Part shown: in pieces, positions 22,359 through 28,787 of the stretch
Numbering within the stretch: position 1 is the stretch's first letter
Layout of the letters: each line of letters begins with the position of its first letter
Virus record (IMG/VR): IMGVR_UViG_3300012930_000016
Location: 1 to 43,946 of that record
Reading direction: 5' to 3' (one strand)
DNA from: a virus
Length of the DNA stretch: 43,946 nt
Position numbers and translations under genes: made by a program
The notes under the pieces: generated by a model
The model's input: the letters and a program-made list of their open reading frames with translations, nothing else
Told to the model about the DNA's origin: nothing
Databases searched by the model: none

Positions 22359-22537
22359 CAGGTGTCCGCCGGCACCTGCGCGGGGGTGTTGCGCACCACC
22401 CAGGACCGCGCTGCTTCGATGAACGCCTCCCGGAGCTGCAACCCCTGGAGCGCGGCGGCGGCCTTCATCTGCCGCTGTAGGTCCACGGGGAACCCGGACA
22501 CCTGGAGCTTGGTCGTCTCGTCATCCGGCATCGTCAT
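22358..22537 (-). CDS. Ribbon-helix-helix-like DNA-binding protein
   Basis: A 59-residue protein starting MTMPDDETTKLQVSGFPVDL. A strand (TKLQVSG) followed by two helices (VDLQRQMKAAAALQG and LREAFIEAARSWVVRN) is the Arc/MetJ ribbon-helix-helix layout. It would act as a dimeric DNA-binding regulator. GAGAGGAG precedes the ATG. It is coupled to the HNH gene upstream by ATGA. Candidate binder of the dyads seen in the window, though that link is speculative. Confidence 0.65.
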   Translation of the reverse strand: MTMPDDETTKLQVSGFPVDLQRQMKAAAALQGLQLREAFIEAARSWVVRNTPAQVPADT

Positions 22538-22890
22538 CGCGGCTCTCCTCTCTGTGCGTACTGCCCGGGTGTCAGCACCCGGGCGTCTTCGGTGAGGAAC
22601 ACGTCGCCCAGCTGCCAGTGCAGGACGGGTGTGTCTCCGGGGTCCAGGCCGTACCGGGAAGCCAGCCACCCGTGTGCGCGTGCCACGCTCGGGTGCGCGT
22701 GGACCCAGCCGTGGCAGGCCGTCGTACCAGAGCCGCAGAGCATGATGCGGTTCTCCGGGGTGTCGGTGCCGCCGCCACTGCGCAGCCTCCGGTGATGGCA
22801 GGAGTAGCCGGGCCAAGCACTGTGCAGGAACGCACCGCATCTGAAGCAGCGTCCCCCGTCGCGCTCCATGACGATCGCCTCGATGCTCAC
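22534..22890 (-). CDS. HNH endonuclease
   Basis: A 118-residue protein. The motif order is clear: C15FRC18 zinc knuckle, YSCHHRRLRSGG with His32/His33, PENRIML with Asn47, then C52GSGTTAC59HGWVH64. This is the treble-clef HNH fold, a metal-dependent DNA nuclease. It is in the leftward block, away from terminase, so a packaging role is less likely than recombination, homing or host DNA attack. GTG start in a GTGA overlap. Confidence 0.82.
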   Translation of the reverse strand: MSIEAIVMERDGGRCFRCGAFLHSAWPGYSCHHRRLRSGGGTDTPENRIMLCGSGTTACHGWVHAHPSVARAHGWLASRYGLDPGDTPVLHWQLGDVFLTEDARVLTPGQYAQRGEPR

Positions 22891-23063
22891 GTCAGGAACT
22901 CCAGGTCTTCCGGGCGGGTGGCCTTGCTGGTGGTGTCGCCCGCGTACATGACAAACACCCAGTCGCTGCTCACGGCGGTGATCTCGCCTACCTCAGCGCG
23001 GTCTGTGCCCGGCAGGTACTTGACAATGCGCCCGATGCGCACCCGCGCGTCATCGATCGTCAT
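22887..23063 (-). CDS. Small KOW/SH3-like hypothetical protein
   Basis: 58 residues from ATG at 23063 (ATGA overlap with the upstream gene). Sequence RVRIGRIVKYLPGTDRAEVG, then ITAVSSDWVFVMYAGD and RPEDLEFL suggest a five-strand barrel like KOW or SH3 domains often used in nucleic-acid or protein binding. Function unknown. Confidence 0.6.
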   Translation of the reverse strand: MTIDDARVRIGRIVKYLPGTDRAEVGEITAVSSDWVFVMYAGDTTSKATRPEDLEFLT

Positions 23064-23305
23064 GCCTGGTCCGCGCACTTCGGGCAGTAGTCCAGGTCCA
23101 GCCTCGGATCGTCAGCCGTGTTGAGCTTCCACCCGCGCTTGCGCAGCAGTGCCCGGAACGCCCCGATGGACTGGGTTGTCAGCGCGTCGGCTACCTCCGT
23201 GCGCCACACGGTCGCGCCGCAGGGCCGGTTCTTGCCGGGTGATTCCGGGTCAGGCTCCATGCCGTTGCAGCTGACTCCGTGGTCGATGAACCGCAGCGTC
23301 GTCAC
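23060..23305 (-). CDS. Hypothetical protein with zinc-ribbon Cys pairs
   Basis: An 81-residue protein from GTG at 23305 in a GTGA overlap. Cys in HGVSCNGM, NRPCGATVW and the end YCPKCADQA form a probable zinc ribbon around a helical segment (IGAFRALLRKRGWKL). The layout resembles small phage proteins that bind DNA or RNA polymerase, but no function can be assigned. Confidence 0.6.
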   Translation of the reverse strand: MTTLRFIDHGVSCNGMEPDPESPGKNRPCGATVWRTEVADALTTQSIGAFRALLRKRGWKLNTADDPRLDLDYCPKCADQA

Positions 23306-23490
23306 GGCTTCATCTCCTTGATCGCGGCGTCCAGCGCGGCCCGGTGCTTCTGGGACAGCGGAGCGGCCCGGTACTCGCGCCACACCTCGTCCCGGAGCGG
23401 CTTCGGCACCTGGTACCAGTGGCGGGGGCATGCCAGCTGCACGCGCGGGATCTCTTTCTCACAGTCAGGCCCGGGGCACTTGTGCGTCAT
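23302..23490 (-). CDS. Small Cys/His protein
   Basis: A 62-residue protein starting MTHKCPGPDCEKEIPRVQLACPRHW, giving a likely C..C...C..H zinc site. It continues as a helix LRDEVWREYRAAPLSQKHRAALDAAIKEM. Coupled by ATGA to the gene upstream. This N-terminal pattern recurs in actinophages, and its role is unknown. Confidence 0.65.
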   Translation of the reverse strand: MTHKCPGPDCEKEIPRVQLACPRHWYQVPKPLRDEVWREYRAAPLSQKHRAALDAAIKEMKP

Positions 23491-23792
23491 CGCAGCCTCC
23501 TCTCAGCGCCGGCGGTGCCGCCGACCTTGACCCACCACCCGACCCACTCCTGCTCCAGCTCATCCAGCTGCGTGAGGGTGGTTACCTCCCGGGCGTGCAG
23601 GTGCGCGCTGATCTCGTCGGTGCCGATGACAACCTGCTCGACCGGCTCAGCCAGCCAGCTGGGATGCCAGCGCACCAGGTCGCCGGCTACCGGCACCCGG
23701 GGGAGCTTGAGGGTGAACCACCACTCGTCCCACGCCGCGTCCCGCCCGGGAATCTTGATGTGGCGGATCAGCCGCAGCGTCACCTCGTGCAT
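23487..23792 (-). CDS. Hypothetical protein
   Basis: 101 residues from ATG at 23792 behind GGGAGA. Beta-rich with several Trp: LRLIRHIKIPGRDAAWDEWW, LVRWHPSWLAEPVEQVVIG, and EQEWVGWWVKVGG. Its start overlaps by 13 bases the end of the -1 frame of the upstream gene, which supports that frame being the real end of the upstream product. No family recognised. Confidence 0.6.
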   Translation of the reverse strand: MHEVTLRLIRHIKIPGRDAAWDEWWFTLKLPRVPVAGDLVRWHPSWLAEPVEQVVIGTDEISAHLHAREVTTLTQLDELEQEWVGWWVKVGGTAGAERRLR

Positions 23793-24042
23793 GGGGCATC
23801 TCCCGTCAGGTGCGCGTGCAGGATGCGGAGCGCCCCCCACGCCTCCTCGCACAGCTGGGTCTCCGGTACCGCCTCCAGCACCTTGGCCAGCTCGGGGAAG
23901 GTGAGGGTGACCTGTAGCTGCCTTTGCGGCACTGGGAGGGGCCGTCGCCCGTGGTGTAGTCCAGGACCACCGCTTGCGCCCCGAACCCGGCTGGCAGCGC
24001 GCGCAGCAGCCCCGCCGCGCGGATCCGCTGGACGGGCGTCAT
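23780..24042 (-). CDS. Hypothetical protein, apparently read through a -1 frameshift
   Basis: The first frame starts at ATG 24042 (ATGA overlap) with MTPVQRIRAAGLLRALPAG and AVVLDYTTGDGPSQCRK, then degenerates into Ser/Pro/Arg-rich residues to a stop at 23806. The -1 frame has a convincing continuation (RQLQVTLTFPELAKVLEAVP, then CEEAWGALRILHAHL) to a stop at 23780. Joining them at CGC AAA GG near 23921-23930 gives one sensible ~87-residue protein. Either a programmed slip, a separate GTG start at the junction, or a natural indel. No function known. Confidence 0.5.
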
Positions 24043-24464
24043 GCCGGCACCTGCGCGCACCGGCACGAGCCGTCGTCGTTGTAGTGCTGGGGGAGCAGCG
24101 ACTGGAGCGGGCACCGCTCGATCGCCTTGAAGTTGACCATCCGCACGACCGGTGTCCCGCCGCGCTCGGCCCTTGCCTGCTCGGCCAGCTGCAACGCCCG
24201 CACGCTGGGCCGGGTGAGCGCGTGCCGCGCCGACGCCAGCCCCACCAGGAGCGAGTACAGCTCGCGCGGGGTGTACATCTCGTGCGGGTGGCCATCGGAG
24301 GAGACGACCTTCCACTGCCAGTTCGGCTTGCCGCGCACCTTGGGCAGGTCCAGCGGGCGCAGCTGCCAGCCCTTGATCAGCCCCGCCCGCTGGTGCTCGT
24401 CCAGCGCGTCATGCAAGCCGGTGCGGGTGAACGTGCCGCCGTCTGCGGTTGCGTGCCTGCTCAC
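24039..24464 (-). CDS. Hypothetical protein, recombination operon
   Basis: A 141-residue protein in GTGA overlap with the RecT gene. Contains LRPLDLPKVRGKPNWQWKVV, a helical PRELYSLLVGLASARHALTRP and a C-terminal HYNDDGSCRCAQVP. No motif recognised. Its coupling to RecT suggests a DNA-metabolism role but that is only context. Confidence 0.6.
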   Translation of the reverse strand: MSRHATADGGTFTRTGLHDALDEHQRAGLIKGWQLRPLDLPKVRGKPNWQWKVVSSDGHPHEMYTPRELYSLLVGLASARHALTRPSVRALQLAEQARAERGGTPVVRMVNFKAIERCPLQSLLPQHYNDDGSCRCAQVPA

Positions 24465-25405
24465 CGGTCATCCTCCTGTCCGCCCGTGGCAGGCGGGGTG
24501 CTGGCGGGGTCGTCCGCTGCCGGCGTTAGCGCGGGGGTGTCCCCGCCGCCCGTCACCTCTGTGGCGGGCTTAGCCACGGTCACGGCCGGCCTGGACTCGA
24601 TCGCCGCTGCCGCGCGCAGGTTGGCCGCCAGGTATTCGGCGCTGTGCGGTACCCAGTCGAACTGGGCGTGGACGGCGGTCTTGCGCCACATCGCCACCGT
24701 GTCGCGGATTTCGGGGGGCTTGTCGCCCGGCTCCCACAACGGACCCCAGAACTTGTCCGTCTTCGCCGCCGCCCGGTGCATCCGCACCTCCGACGCGCCC
24801 ATCACGCTCGGCTGGCTGAACCCGCCGCTGGCCATCACGCAGTACGCGTACACCCCGGTGAGGTGGCCCCGTTCCTCCGCGCCCGCCAGGCCCTCCTGGG
24901 TGGCTCCCTCGGGCTGGTAGATGCGGTGGAAGGGGATCTCCATCTGCCCCGGGTGCCATACGAAGGCGTCCTTGGCGCGCACCACGTGGCAATGCACCGC
25001 CGTGACCCCGCCAGCGCGGTAGATCAGGTCGATCTCACCCTTGTAATCGACTATGCCGGTGATCTCGTACGCCCACGTCCCGTTGCCCTGCTTGTTCCGG
25101 AACGGGACGAAGTGGAACGTCTCCCCCGGTACCAGGCCCATCCGGGCGCACTCGGACGCTGACTGTAGGAACGTGTGGGGGTTGTCCACCAGGGCTTGCA
25201 CCAGCTTGTCGCCCCCTTTGTTGATGACGCCCAGGCACAGCGCCACGAACTGGTCCCCGTCCACGTGCGCCGGCACGACCGTGTTGAACCACGCCCGGTT
25301 CTGCCGCACCTGCTGCTTCACCAGGTCAACCGGGGACAGCTGCTTCTCCCCGTCAGCGTCGGTGCCCGATCGGCGCGCTACAGCTGCGCGCAGGTTCTCC
25401 GTCAC
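24461..25405 (-). CDS. recT: RecT-family single-strand annealing recombinase
   Basis: 314 residues from GTG at 25405, with AGGAGGATG as a strong ribosome site and a GTGA overlap. The RecT core is clear: FVALCLGVINKGGDKLVQAL, SASECARMGLVPGE, FHFVPFRNKQGNGTWAYEIT, GIVDYKGEIDLIYRAGGV and SEVRMHRAAAKTDKFWGP. A disordered Pro/Thr tail ends the protein. It anneals complementary single strands and works with the YqaJ exonuclease encoded upstream as a Red-like pair for recombination and repair of phage DNA. Confidence 0.92.
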   Translation of the reverse strand: MTENLRAAVARRSGTDADGEKQLSPVDLVKQQVRQNRAWFNTVVPAHVDGDQFVALCLGVINKGGDKLVQALVDNPHTFLQSASECARMGLVPGETFHFVPFRNKQGNGTWAYEITGIVDYKGEIDLIYRAGGVTAVHCHVVRAKDAFVWHPGQMEIPFHRIYQPEGATQEGLAGAEERGHLTGVYAYCVMASGGFSQPSVMGASEVRMHRAAAKTDKFWGPLWEPGDKPPEIRDTVAMWRKTAVHAQFDWVPHSAEYLAANLRAAAAIESRPAVTVAKPATEVTGGGDTPALTPAADDPASTPPATGGQEDDR

Positions 25406-25707
25406 GTCATCCTCCTCATCAGGCGCTCCCACTCGGCGCGCTCGTGCTCGGACAACGGGGTGTCGCCGTCCGGGTGGTGCCGCATCCGCCGTGGCGGCTC
25501 GCAGGCCAGCGGGTGCAGCTCCTTGCTCTGGCCGTGCTGGATGGTGACCATGTGCCCGTACTCCTGCACGTGCTGGCTGGCCCCCTCGTCAATGTGGTCG
25601 CGCCGCCGTGGCCCGAAGCCAGGGCCGTGCTGGTCGTACGCGCCGCAGCTGTTGCAATGCCACATTGAGTACGGCATCTCCGGGTCCGGGGTGACCATCC
25701 ACGTCAC
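25402..25707 (-). CDS. Hypothetical protein with CxxC
   Basis: 101 residues from GTG at 25707 in a GTGA overlap with the 28-residue membrane peptide gene. N-terminal MWHCNSCGAYDQHG suggests a zinc site with following His residues. The middle is His-rich (HVQEYGHMVTIQHG) and the C-terminus charged (EHERAEWERLMRRM). It lies between exonuclease and RecT and may assist recombination. Function unknown. Confidence 0.55.
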   Translation of the reverse strand: MTWMVTPDPEMPYSMWHCNSCGAYDQHGPGFGPRRRDHIDEGASQHVQEYGHMVTIQHGQSKELHPLACEPPRRMRHHPDGDTPLSEHERAEWERLMRRMT

Positions 25708-25790
25708 TGGAGCACCCCGCTTACGGAGACCATCCACGCGATGAACGCGAGGATCAGCCCCAGCCGGACGGCGCTGGCTAGCTCGTGCAT
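25704..25790 (-). CDS. 28-residue single-span membrane microprotein
   Basis: A very short gene with the leader GTGAGAGGAGCACCCGAC before the ATG and a GTGA overlap with the next start. The product is a polar MHELASAVR start and one membrane span (LGLILAFIAWMVSVSGVL) ending in Gln. Ribosome site, coupling and hydrophobic design argue that it is translated. It sits between exonuclease and RecT genes. Could alter the membrane or simply couple translation. Confidence 0.6.
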   Translation of the reverse strand: MHELASAVRLGLILAFIAWMVSVSGVLQ

Positions 25791-25804
25791 GTCGGGTGCT
25801 CCTC

Positions 25805-26875
25805 TCACTTGGGCGCTCTGGCCCAGGTGCCCGGGATCAGCTTGTCCACGGGCGTCTTGCGGCGGCTCGCCTTGAACGCGCGCTTGTGCCGGGTGCGCAG
25901 CTTGTCCACGTCGGTGGACTCCTGCTCATAGACCGCGCGGCTCGCGACCTTGACCGGCACCCCGCCCACCCTGGTCATGATGAACCGGGCACCGCTGGTT
26001 GCGGCCAGGATGTCGTTGGTGACCTGGCCCATCGTCTTCTCGGCCTTGCGGTTGAGCCGCTGCGCAGCCGCGTACCGGTCAGCGAGCCGCCTGGTGATGA
26101 ACCCCTCCACCCCCGGCTGCATGGGGTGGATGGTGCGCAGCGCCTTCGTGGTGCTGGGGGTCCAGTCGATCGGCGGCGGGTCGTCCTCCGCGATCCGCGT
26201 CATGAACGACTCGGCCTCGGCGCGCATCAGCGTCATGTCCGCCTCAGAGTCAGCGTCCCGGTCGATCACGTAGGTGTGCACCTGCCACTCCGCGACGAAC
26301 AGGCAGGGGACCAGGACCGCCTCAGCCCCCAGGATGTCCATCTCGTACAGTGCCTGCGCCCGGTAGTGCGCAGGTATGTCCGAGGTGCCCGGCTCACCCC
26401 AGTGAAGCTCAGGGTCCGGATGGTTGCGGGTGGTTGCGCTGGTCTTGATCTGGACGGGCATCACAGCCTGGTCGGGGAGCCGCCGCGCGTCCATCATGTT
26501 CCCGATCGCCAGCCACCCCGGGCCGCTGCGGTCCACGGCGATCCGGTCGAAGGTGGCCATCTGCCACGGGCGCTCCTCGCGGCAGTACAGGCCGCCGTCG
26601 CACACGTCCAGCTCGGGGCGCAGGCCGGCGAACACGTCGGCCACGTACGGCTCAAGGTGCTTGCCGCGCTTGGTCTCGTCGGTCTCAAAGTGCGGTTCCT
26701 TGCCGGTCGTCTTGGCGACGTACAGCGCGAACGGCGACGCGCAGTTGTGGCTGTTCGGGGCGATGCCCAGGACGGCGGCGATCTCCGACGCGGTGACCCC
26801 GCCACGGCGGGCGCGCAGCCACCGGTCGGGGTCCTTGGCCACGTCCACCTGCGACATGAGCAGCAGCGCGCTCAC
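25805..26875 (-). CDS. YqaJ-family exonuclease (lambda Exo-like)
   Basis: A 356-residue protein. The restriction-endonuclease-like core is visible: RRGGVTASEIAAVLG at ~24-38, GKHLEP with Glu75, ATFDRIAVD with Asp110, and PVQIKTS with Gln142 and Lys144. These fit the metal-binding and catalytic positions of YqaJ nucleases. It degrades the 5' strand of DNA ends to expose single strands for RecT. GTG start overlaps the upstream stop. The ~100-residue C-terminal basic part is longer than in minimal family members. Confidence 0.88.
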   Translation of the reverse strand: MSALLLMSQVDVAKDPDRWLRARRGGVTASEIAAVLGIAPNSHNCASPFALYVAKTTGKEPHFETDETKRGKHLEPYVADVFAGLRPELDVCDGGLYCREERPWQMATFDRIAVDRSGPGWLAIGNMMDARRLPDQAVMPVQIKTSATTRNHPDPELHWGEPGTSDIPAHYRAQALYEMDILGAEAVLVPCLFVAEWQVHTYVIDRDADSEADMTLMRAEAESFMTRIAEDDPPPIDWTPSTTKALRTIHPMQPGVEGFITRRLADRYAAAQRLNRKAEKTMGQVTNDILAATSGARFIMTRVGGVPVKVASRAVYEQESTDVDKLRTRHKRAFKASRRKTPVDKLIPGTWARAPK

Positions 26876-27246
26876 AGGCCCCTCGCCGTCGCCTCGTCGG
26901 CCAGCACCATGTCAGCCTCAGCCTTGGCCAGCAGGTCGCGTGCCCACTGCGGGGCGTGCTCCATGCGGTCGGCGTAGAGGTAGTCGGTTACGGCGCGGAC
27001 CCCCGGGGTGCCGTCCGCCTTGAGCCGCTTCCCCTGGATGTCGATGCCGATGCACACCAGCTGCACCCGCGTGCCCATGTTGCGGTCGGTCATCTTAAAG
27101 CGCACCACCGCGCCCATGGGTCGGTACTGCTCCCCCTTGCGCGCACCCCACGGCACGAGGCGGTCCTCCACCCCCGTCACCTCGTAGGTCAGGAACGCCT
27201 CTGCGGTCCTGCGCACCTTAACCAGCTGCGGCACTGCTACCACCAT
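26872..27246 (-). CDS. Hypothetical protein heading the recombination operon
   Basis: A 124-residue protein from ATG at 27246. VPQLVKVRRTAEAFLTYEVTG, YRPMGAVVRFKMTDRNMGTRV and a C-terminal helix ARDLLAKAEADMVL. The ATG is preceded at once by GTGAGG, too close for normal use, so GTG at 27234 is an alternative start. It is the first gene after a terminator and gap and is coupled to the exonuclease, suggesting a partner in DNA processing. No family recognised. Confidence 0.55.
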   Translation of the reverse strand: MVVAVPQLVKVRRTAEAFLTYEVTGVEDRLVPWGARKGEQYRPMGAVVRFKMTDRNMGTRVQLVCIGIDIQGKRLKADGTPGVRAVTDYLYADRMEHAPQWARDLLAKAEADMVLADEATARGL

Positions 27247-27317
27247 CCTCACTGCTACGCATGGTATGTGTGCAACCAGTTGTACCACGCGGGGGCGACA
27301 TTCGGGAGCAACGGCAA

Positions 27318-27352
27318 AGCGCCCCCGCCCGGGGTGACCGGGCGGGGGCGCT
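27318..27352 (-). terminator. Leftward Rho-independent terminator
   Basis: A perfect 15-bp stem, AGCGCCCCCGCCCGG at 27318-27332 and its complement at 27338-27352, with loop GGTGA. Read leftward it is followed by TTTGCCGTT, a weak U-run. It lies just after the end of the acidic-protein gene and separates that unit from the recombination operon. Confidence 0.8.
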
Positions 27353-27367
27353 ACCGCTTGCGCGCAG

Positions 27368-27928
27368 CTACCGCGCCGCTGCCACGTCACCGCTCTCGTC
27401 CATCAGCTGGTGCCCGCACTCCAGGTCCGCCCAGTACACCCGCCCGCCCGCGAACCCGCTACCGCCGCCCTGGTTGAGGATCACCTGGCGCGACTTGCAC
27501 TCCCCGCACCACGCGCCCCACGCCTCCAGCAGCTCCTCATCGTCGGTGTCCATGTCGTCGTACTGCTCCACCAGGTACGCGACCATCTCGGCCACGGTGC
27601 CGGTGAACTCGTCATCCGGGGCCATGCTGCCTACCCCGCCCAGCTCCCACTCCTCGCTCACGCAGGCCAGCCCCTCCATGCCGTGCGTGGCTGAGCCGGT
27701 GATCCACCAGGTGCGCAGCTCAGGCGCGTCGTCGGTCTCGGGGGCGTCGTCGGGCCAGTTAGCCTCGGTGTCGTGCTGGTGCGCAACCTGGTGCATGCCC
27801 TTCAGGCTGTCCATGTCGTCGTACTCGGTGGTGTAGATCGACCAGCCGTGGTCCTCGCGCAGGTGCGTAACCAGGGTGTCGGTGGCGGTCCAGTTGTCCA
27901 TGTGGCGGCTGCGGTCTGCGTTGCTCAT
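27368..27928 (-). CDS. Acidic protein of unknown function
   Basis: A 186-residue protein with the leader CGTGAGAGGGAACC before the ATG. Rich in Asp/Glu/Trp: TTEYDDMDSLKGMHQVAH, PDDAPETDDAPEL, VAYLVEQYDDMDTDDEELLE. A WCGECKSRQ motif and LECGHQ near the end give a probable zinc site. The strong negative charge could mimic DNA, as in some anti-restriction proteins, but no family match is seen. It is the second gene of the leftward transcript. Confidence 0.6.
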   Translation of the reverse strand: MSNADRSRHMDNWTATDTLVTHLREDHGWSIYTTEYDDMDSLKGMHQVAHQHDTEANWPDDAPETDDAPELRTWWITGSATHGMEGLACVSEEWELGGVGSMAPDDEFTGTVAEMVAYLVEQYDDMDTDDEELLEAWGAWCGECKSRQVILNQGGGSGFAGGRVYWADLECGHQLMDESGDVAAAR

Positions 27929-27964
27929 CTTCGGTTCCCTCTCACGGTGTGCGCGCAGCGGGTG

Positions 27965-28267
27965 CTACGCGGCGTCTTCGGTCTGCTCGGCGGCCAGGGC
28001 GTCGATCTTCTTCGCGTACCGCTTGATCGCCGTGGTGGCGCTGATCCCCATGGCCTGCCCTATGTCGGTCCAGGTGTAGCCAACCTCGCGGAGCCGCTTG
28101 CACGTGTGCAGCGCTGCGGTCTCCAGCTCGGCGGCCAGGGTCAGCATCTCGGCCATTGCCCAGGGGTCCTCGTCCGCGCTGCGCAGCTCCAGGCCCTTAA
28201 CCATGCGGTGCGCGCCGGCAAAGGTCTCTTCGATGTCCTTGCGGCGGTTCCGCGTGCTTTGCGCCAT
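27965..28267 (-). CDS. Helix-turn-helix protein, first gene of leftward block
   Basis: 100 residues from ATG at 28267 behind GTGAGAGGACCAGG. N-terminal basic helix (RNRRKDIEETF), a long helix (WAMAEMLTLAAELETAALHTCKRL), then GYTWTDIGQAMGISATTAIKRY, a clear helix-turn-helix. It is the promoter-proximal gene opposite the replication operon, the place of an early regulator, and may bind the dyads or boxes in the adjacent control region. Confidence 0.75.
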   Translation of the reverse strand: MAQSTRNRRKDIEETFAGAHRMVKGLELRSADEDPWAMAEMLTLAAELETAALHTCKRLREVGYTWTDIGQAMGISATTAIKRYAKKIDALAAEQTEDAA

Positions 28268-28314
28268 TGTCCCTGGTCCTCTCACAAACCCTTGCTGCTG
28301 TCCTGCTACACACG

Positions 28315-28320
28315 AGTTTA
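28315..28320 (-). promoter_or_regulatory. Leftward -10-like hexamer TAAACT with ACTCGTGTG box
   Basis: Reading leftward, GGTAAACTCGTGTGTAGC contains TAAACT (TAnnnT) overlapping ACTCGTGTG, the same arrangement as TACACTCGTGTG at 33434 and 42533. It lies ~48 bases upstream of the HTH gene start. The -35 at 17 bases spacing (TACCGA) is poor. Probably the leftward early promoter. Confidence 0.5.
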
Positions 28321-28373
28321 CCGTCCCCTGAATGGCGTCGGTAGGGGTGGCGCGAGAAGTTTTCCCAGGACTT

Positions 28374-28398
28374 ACTCCCAAACCGGGAGTGCCAAATC
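28374..28398. promoter_or_regulatory. Dyad operator candidate, copy 2
   Basis: ACTCCCAAACCGGGAGT at 28374-28390 followed by GCCAAATC. Arms, five-base spacing and flank match copy 1 at 17350. It lies upstream of the leftward promoter candidate in the divergent control region. Confidence 0.55.
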
Positions 28399-28444
28399 CA
28401 CGTGGCGGGGCTAACAGCCGGTTTGCTACCTGGGATATACCCCC

Positions 28445-28489
28445 GGGGGCTTCAAAGCCGCTCACGGGCCTCTAAGAGCTTTGGCCCCC
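28445..28489. other. Imperfect inverted repeat in control region
   Basis: GGGGG at 28445-28449 pairs with CCCCC at 28485-28489, and AAAGC at 28454-28458 pairs with GCTTT at 28478-28482, with an internal loop between. Part of a run of structured sequence from about 28370 to 28550 without a gene. Confidence 0.4.
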
Positions 28490-28501
28490 AGCTACCCCGG
28501 A

Positions 28502-28546
28502 AAACAAAGGGTGGGGGGGCCAGCCGGCGTACCAGCTGACCCCCCC
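28502..28546 (-). terminator. Leftward terminator-like hairpin upstream of the leftward promoter
   Basis: Twelve-base arms at 28513-28524 (GGGGGGGCCAGC) and 28535-28546 (GCTGACCCCCCC) pair with one mismatch around a 10-base loop. Read leftward the stem is followed by CACCCTTTGTTTT, a U-rich tail. It would stop leftward transcripts before they reach the early promoter, or end a small leftward RNA begun near 28600. Confidence 0.55.
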
Positions 28547-28632
28547 GGGGACCTGTGAGAGGATTCCCGCCACGCAGCGCCGAAGGCGACCGAGCAACAC
28601 CCCAACACTAACACGGGCACCAGCGCTGACCT

Positions 28633-28660
28633 GTGACGGCGCTCAGGGGCGGTGTACGGT
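28633..28660 (+). promoter_or_regulatory. Candidate rightward early promoter
   Basis: GTGACG at 28633-28638, a 16-base spacer and TACGGT at 28655-28660 resemble an actinobacterial sigma-70-type promoter (TTGACn / TAnnnT). It is the only good candidate ahead of the replication operon. Transcription would start near 28667 and give a ~79-base leader to the first ATG. Confidence 0.45.
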
Positions 28661-28678
28661 TGCGGGTACAGATGCAAA

Positions 28679-28710
28679 GGGGGGCCGGACGCTTGCAACG
28701 CCCGACCCCC
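28679..28710 (+). other. Leader hairpin of the replication operon
   Basis: In the predicted leader, G-rich 28679-28691 pairs with 28699-28710 (imperfect, two mismatches) around loop CTTGCAA. It lies between the promoter candidate and the leader peptide. Could be an attenuator, an mRNA-stabilising structure or a binding site. Confidence 0.35.
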
Positions 28711-28745
28711 AACGTGTCCACCCTGACCAGGAAGGGACGTTACCA

Positions 28746-28787
28746 ATGCTATACCAGCTCCCCCCGCAGCGCCGGTCTCAGCGCTAA
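28746..28787 (+). CDS. 13-codon leader peptide coupled to the replication gene
   Basis: ATG at 28746 has AGGAAGGGA upstream and encodes MLYQLPPQRRSQR, ending at TAA whose last base is the first of the next ATG (TAATG). The replication gene itself has no ribosome site, so its translation probably depends on termination of this peptide. Several rare-in-context codons (CTA, TCT) occur. Confidence 0.55.
   Translation: MLYQLPPQRRSQR

Noticed and set aside
23430-24920. 496-residue open frame on the plus strand
   Set aside because: Lies opposite several coupled leftward genes and recT; composition is that of a complementary frame.
25796-26977. 393-residue plus-strand frame
   Set aside because: Exact antisense of the YqaJ exonuclease, which has clear catalytic motifs on the other strand.
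28268-28745. tRNA or other structured RNA gene in the control region
   Set aside because: Several hairpins but no cloverleaf, anticodon arm or TTC-type loop could be fitted.
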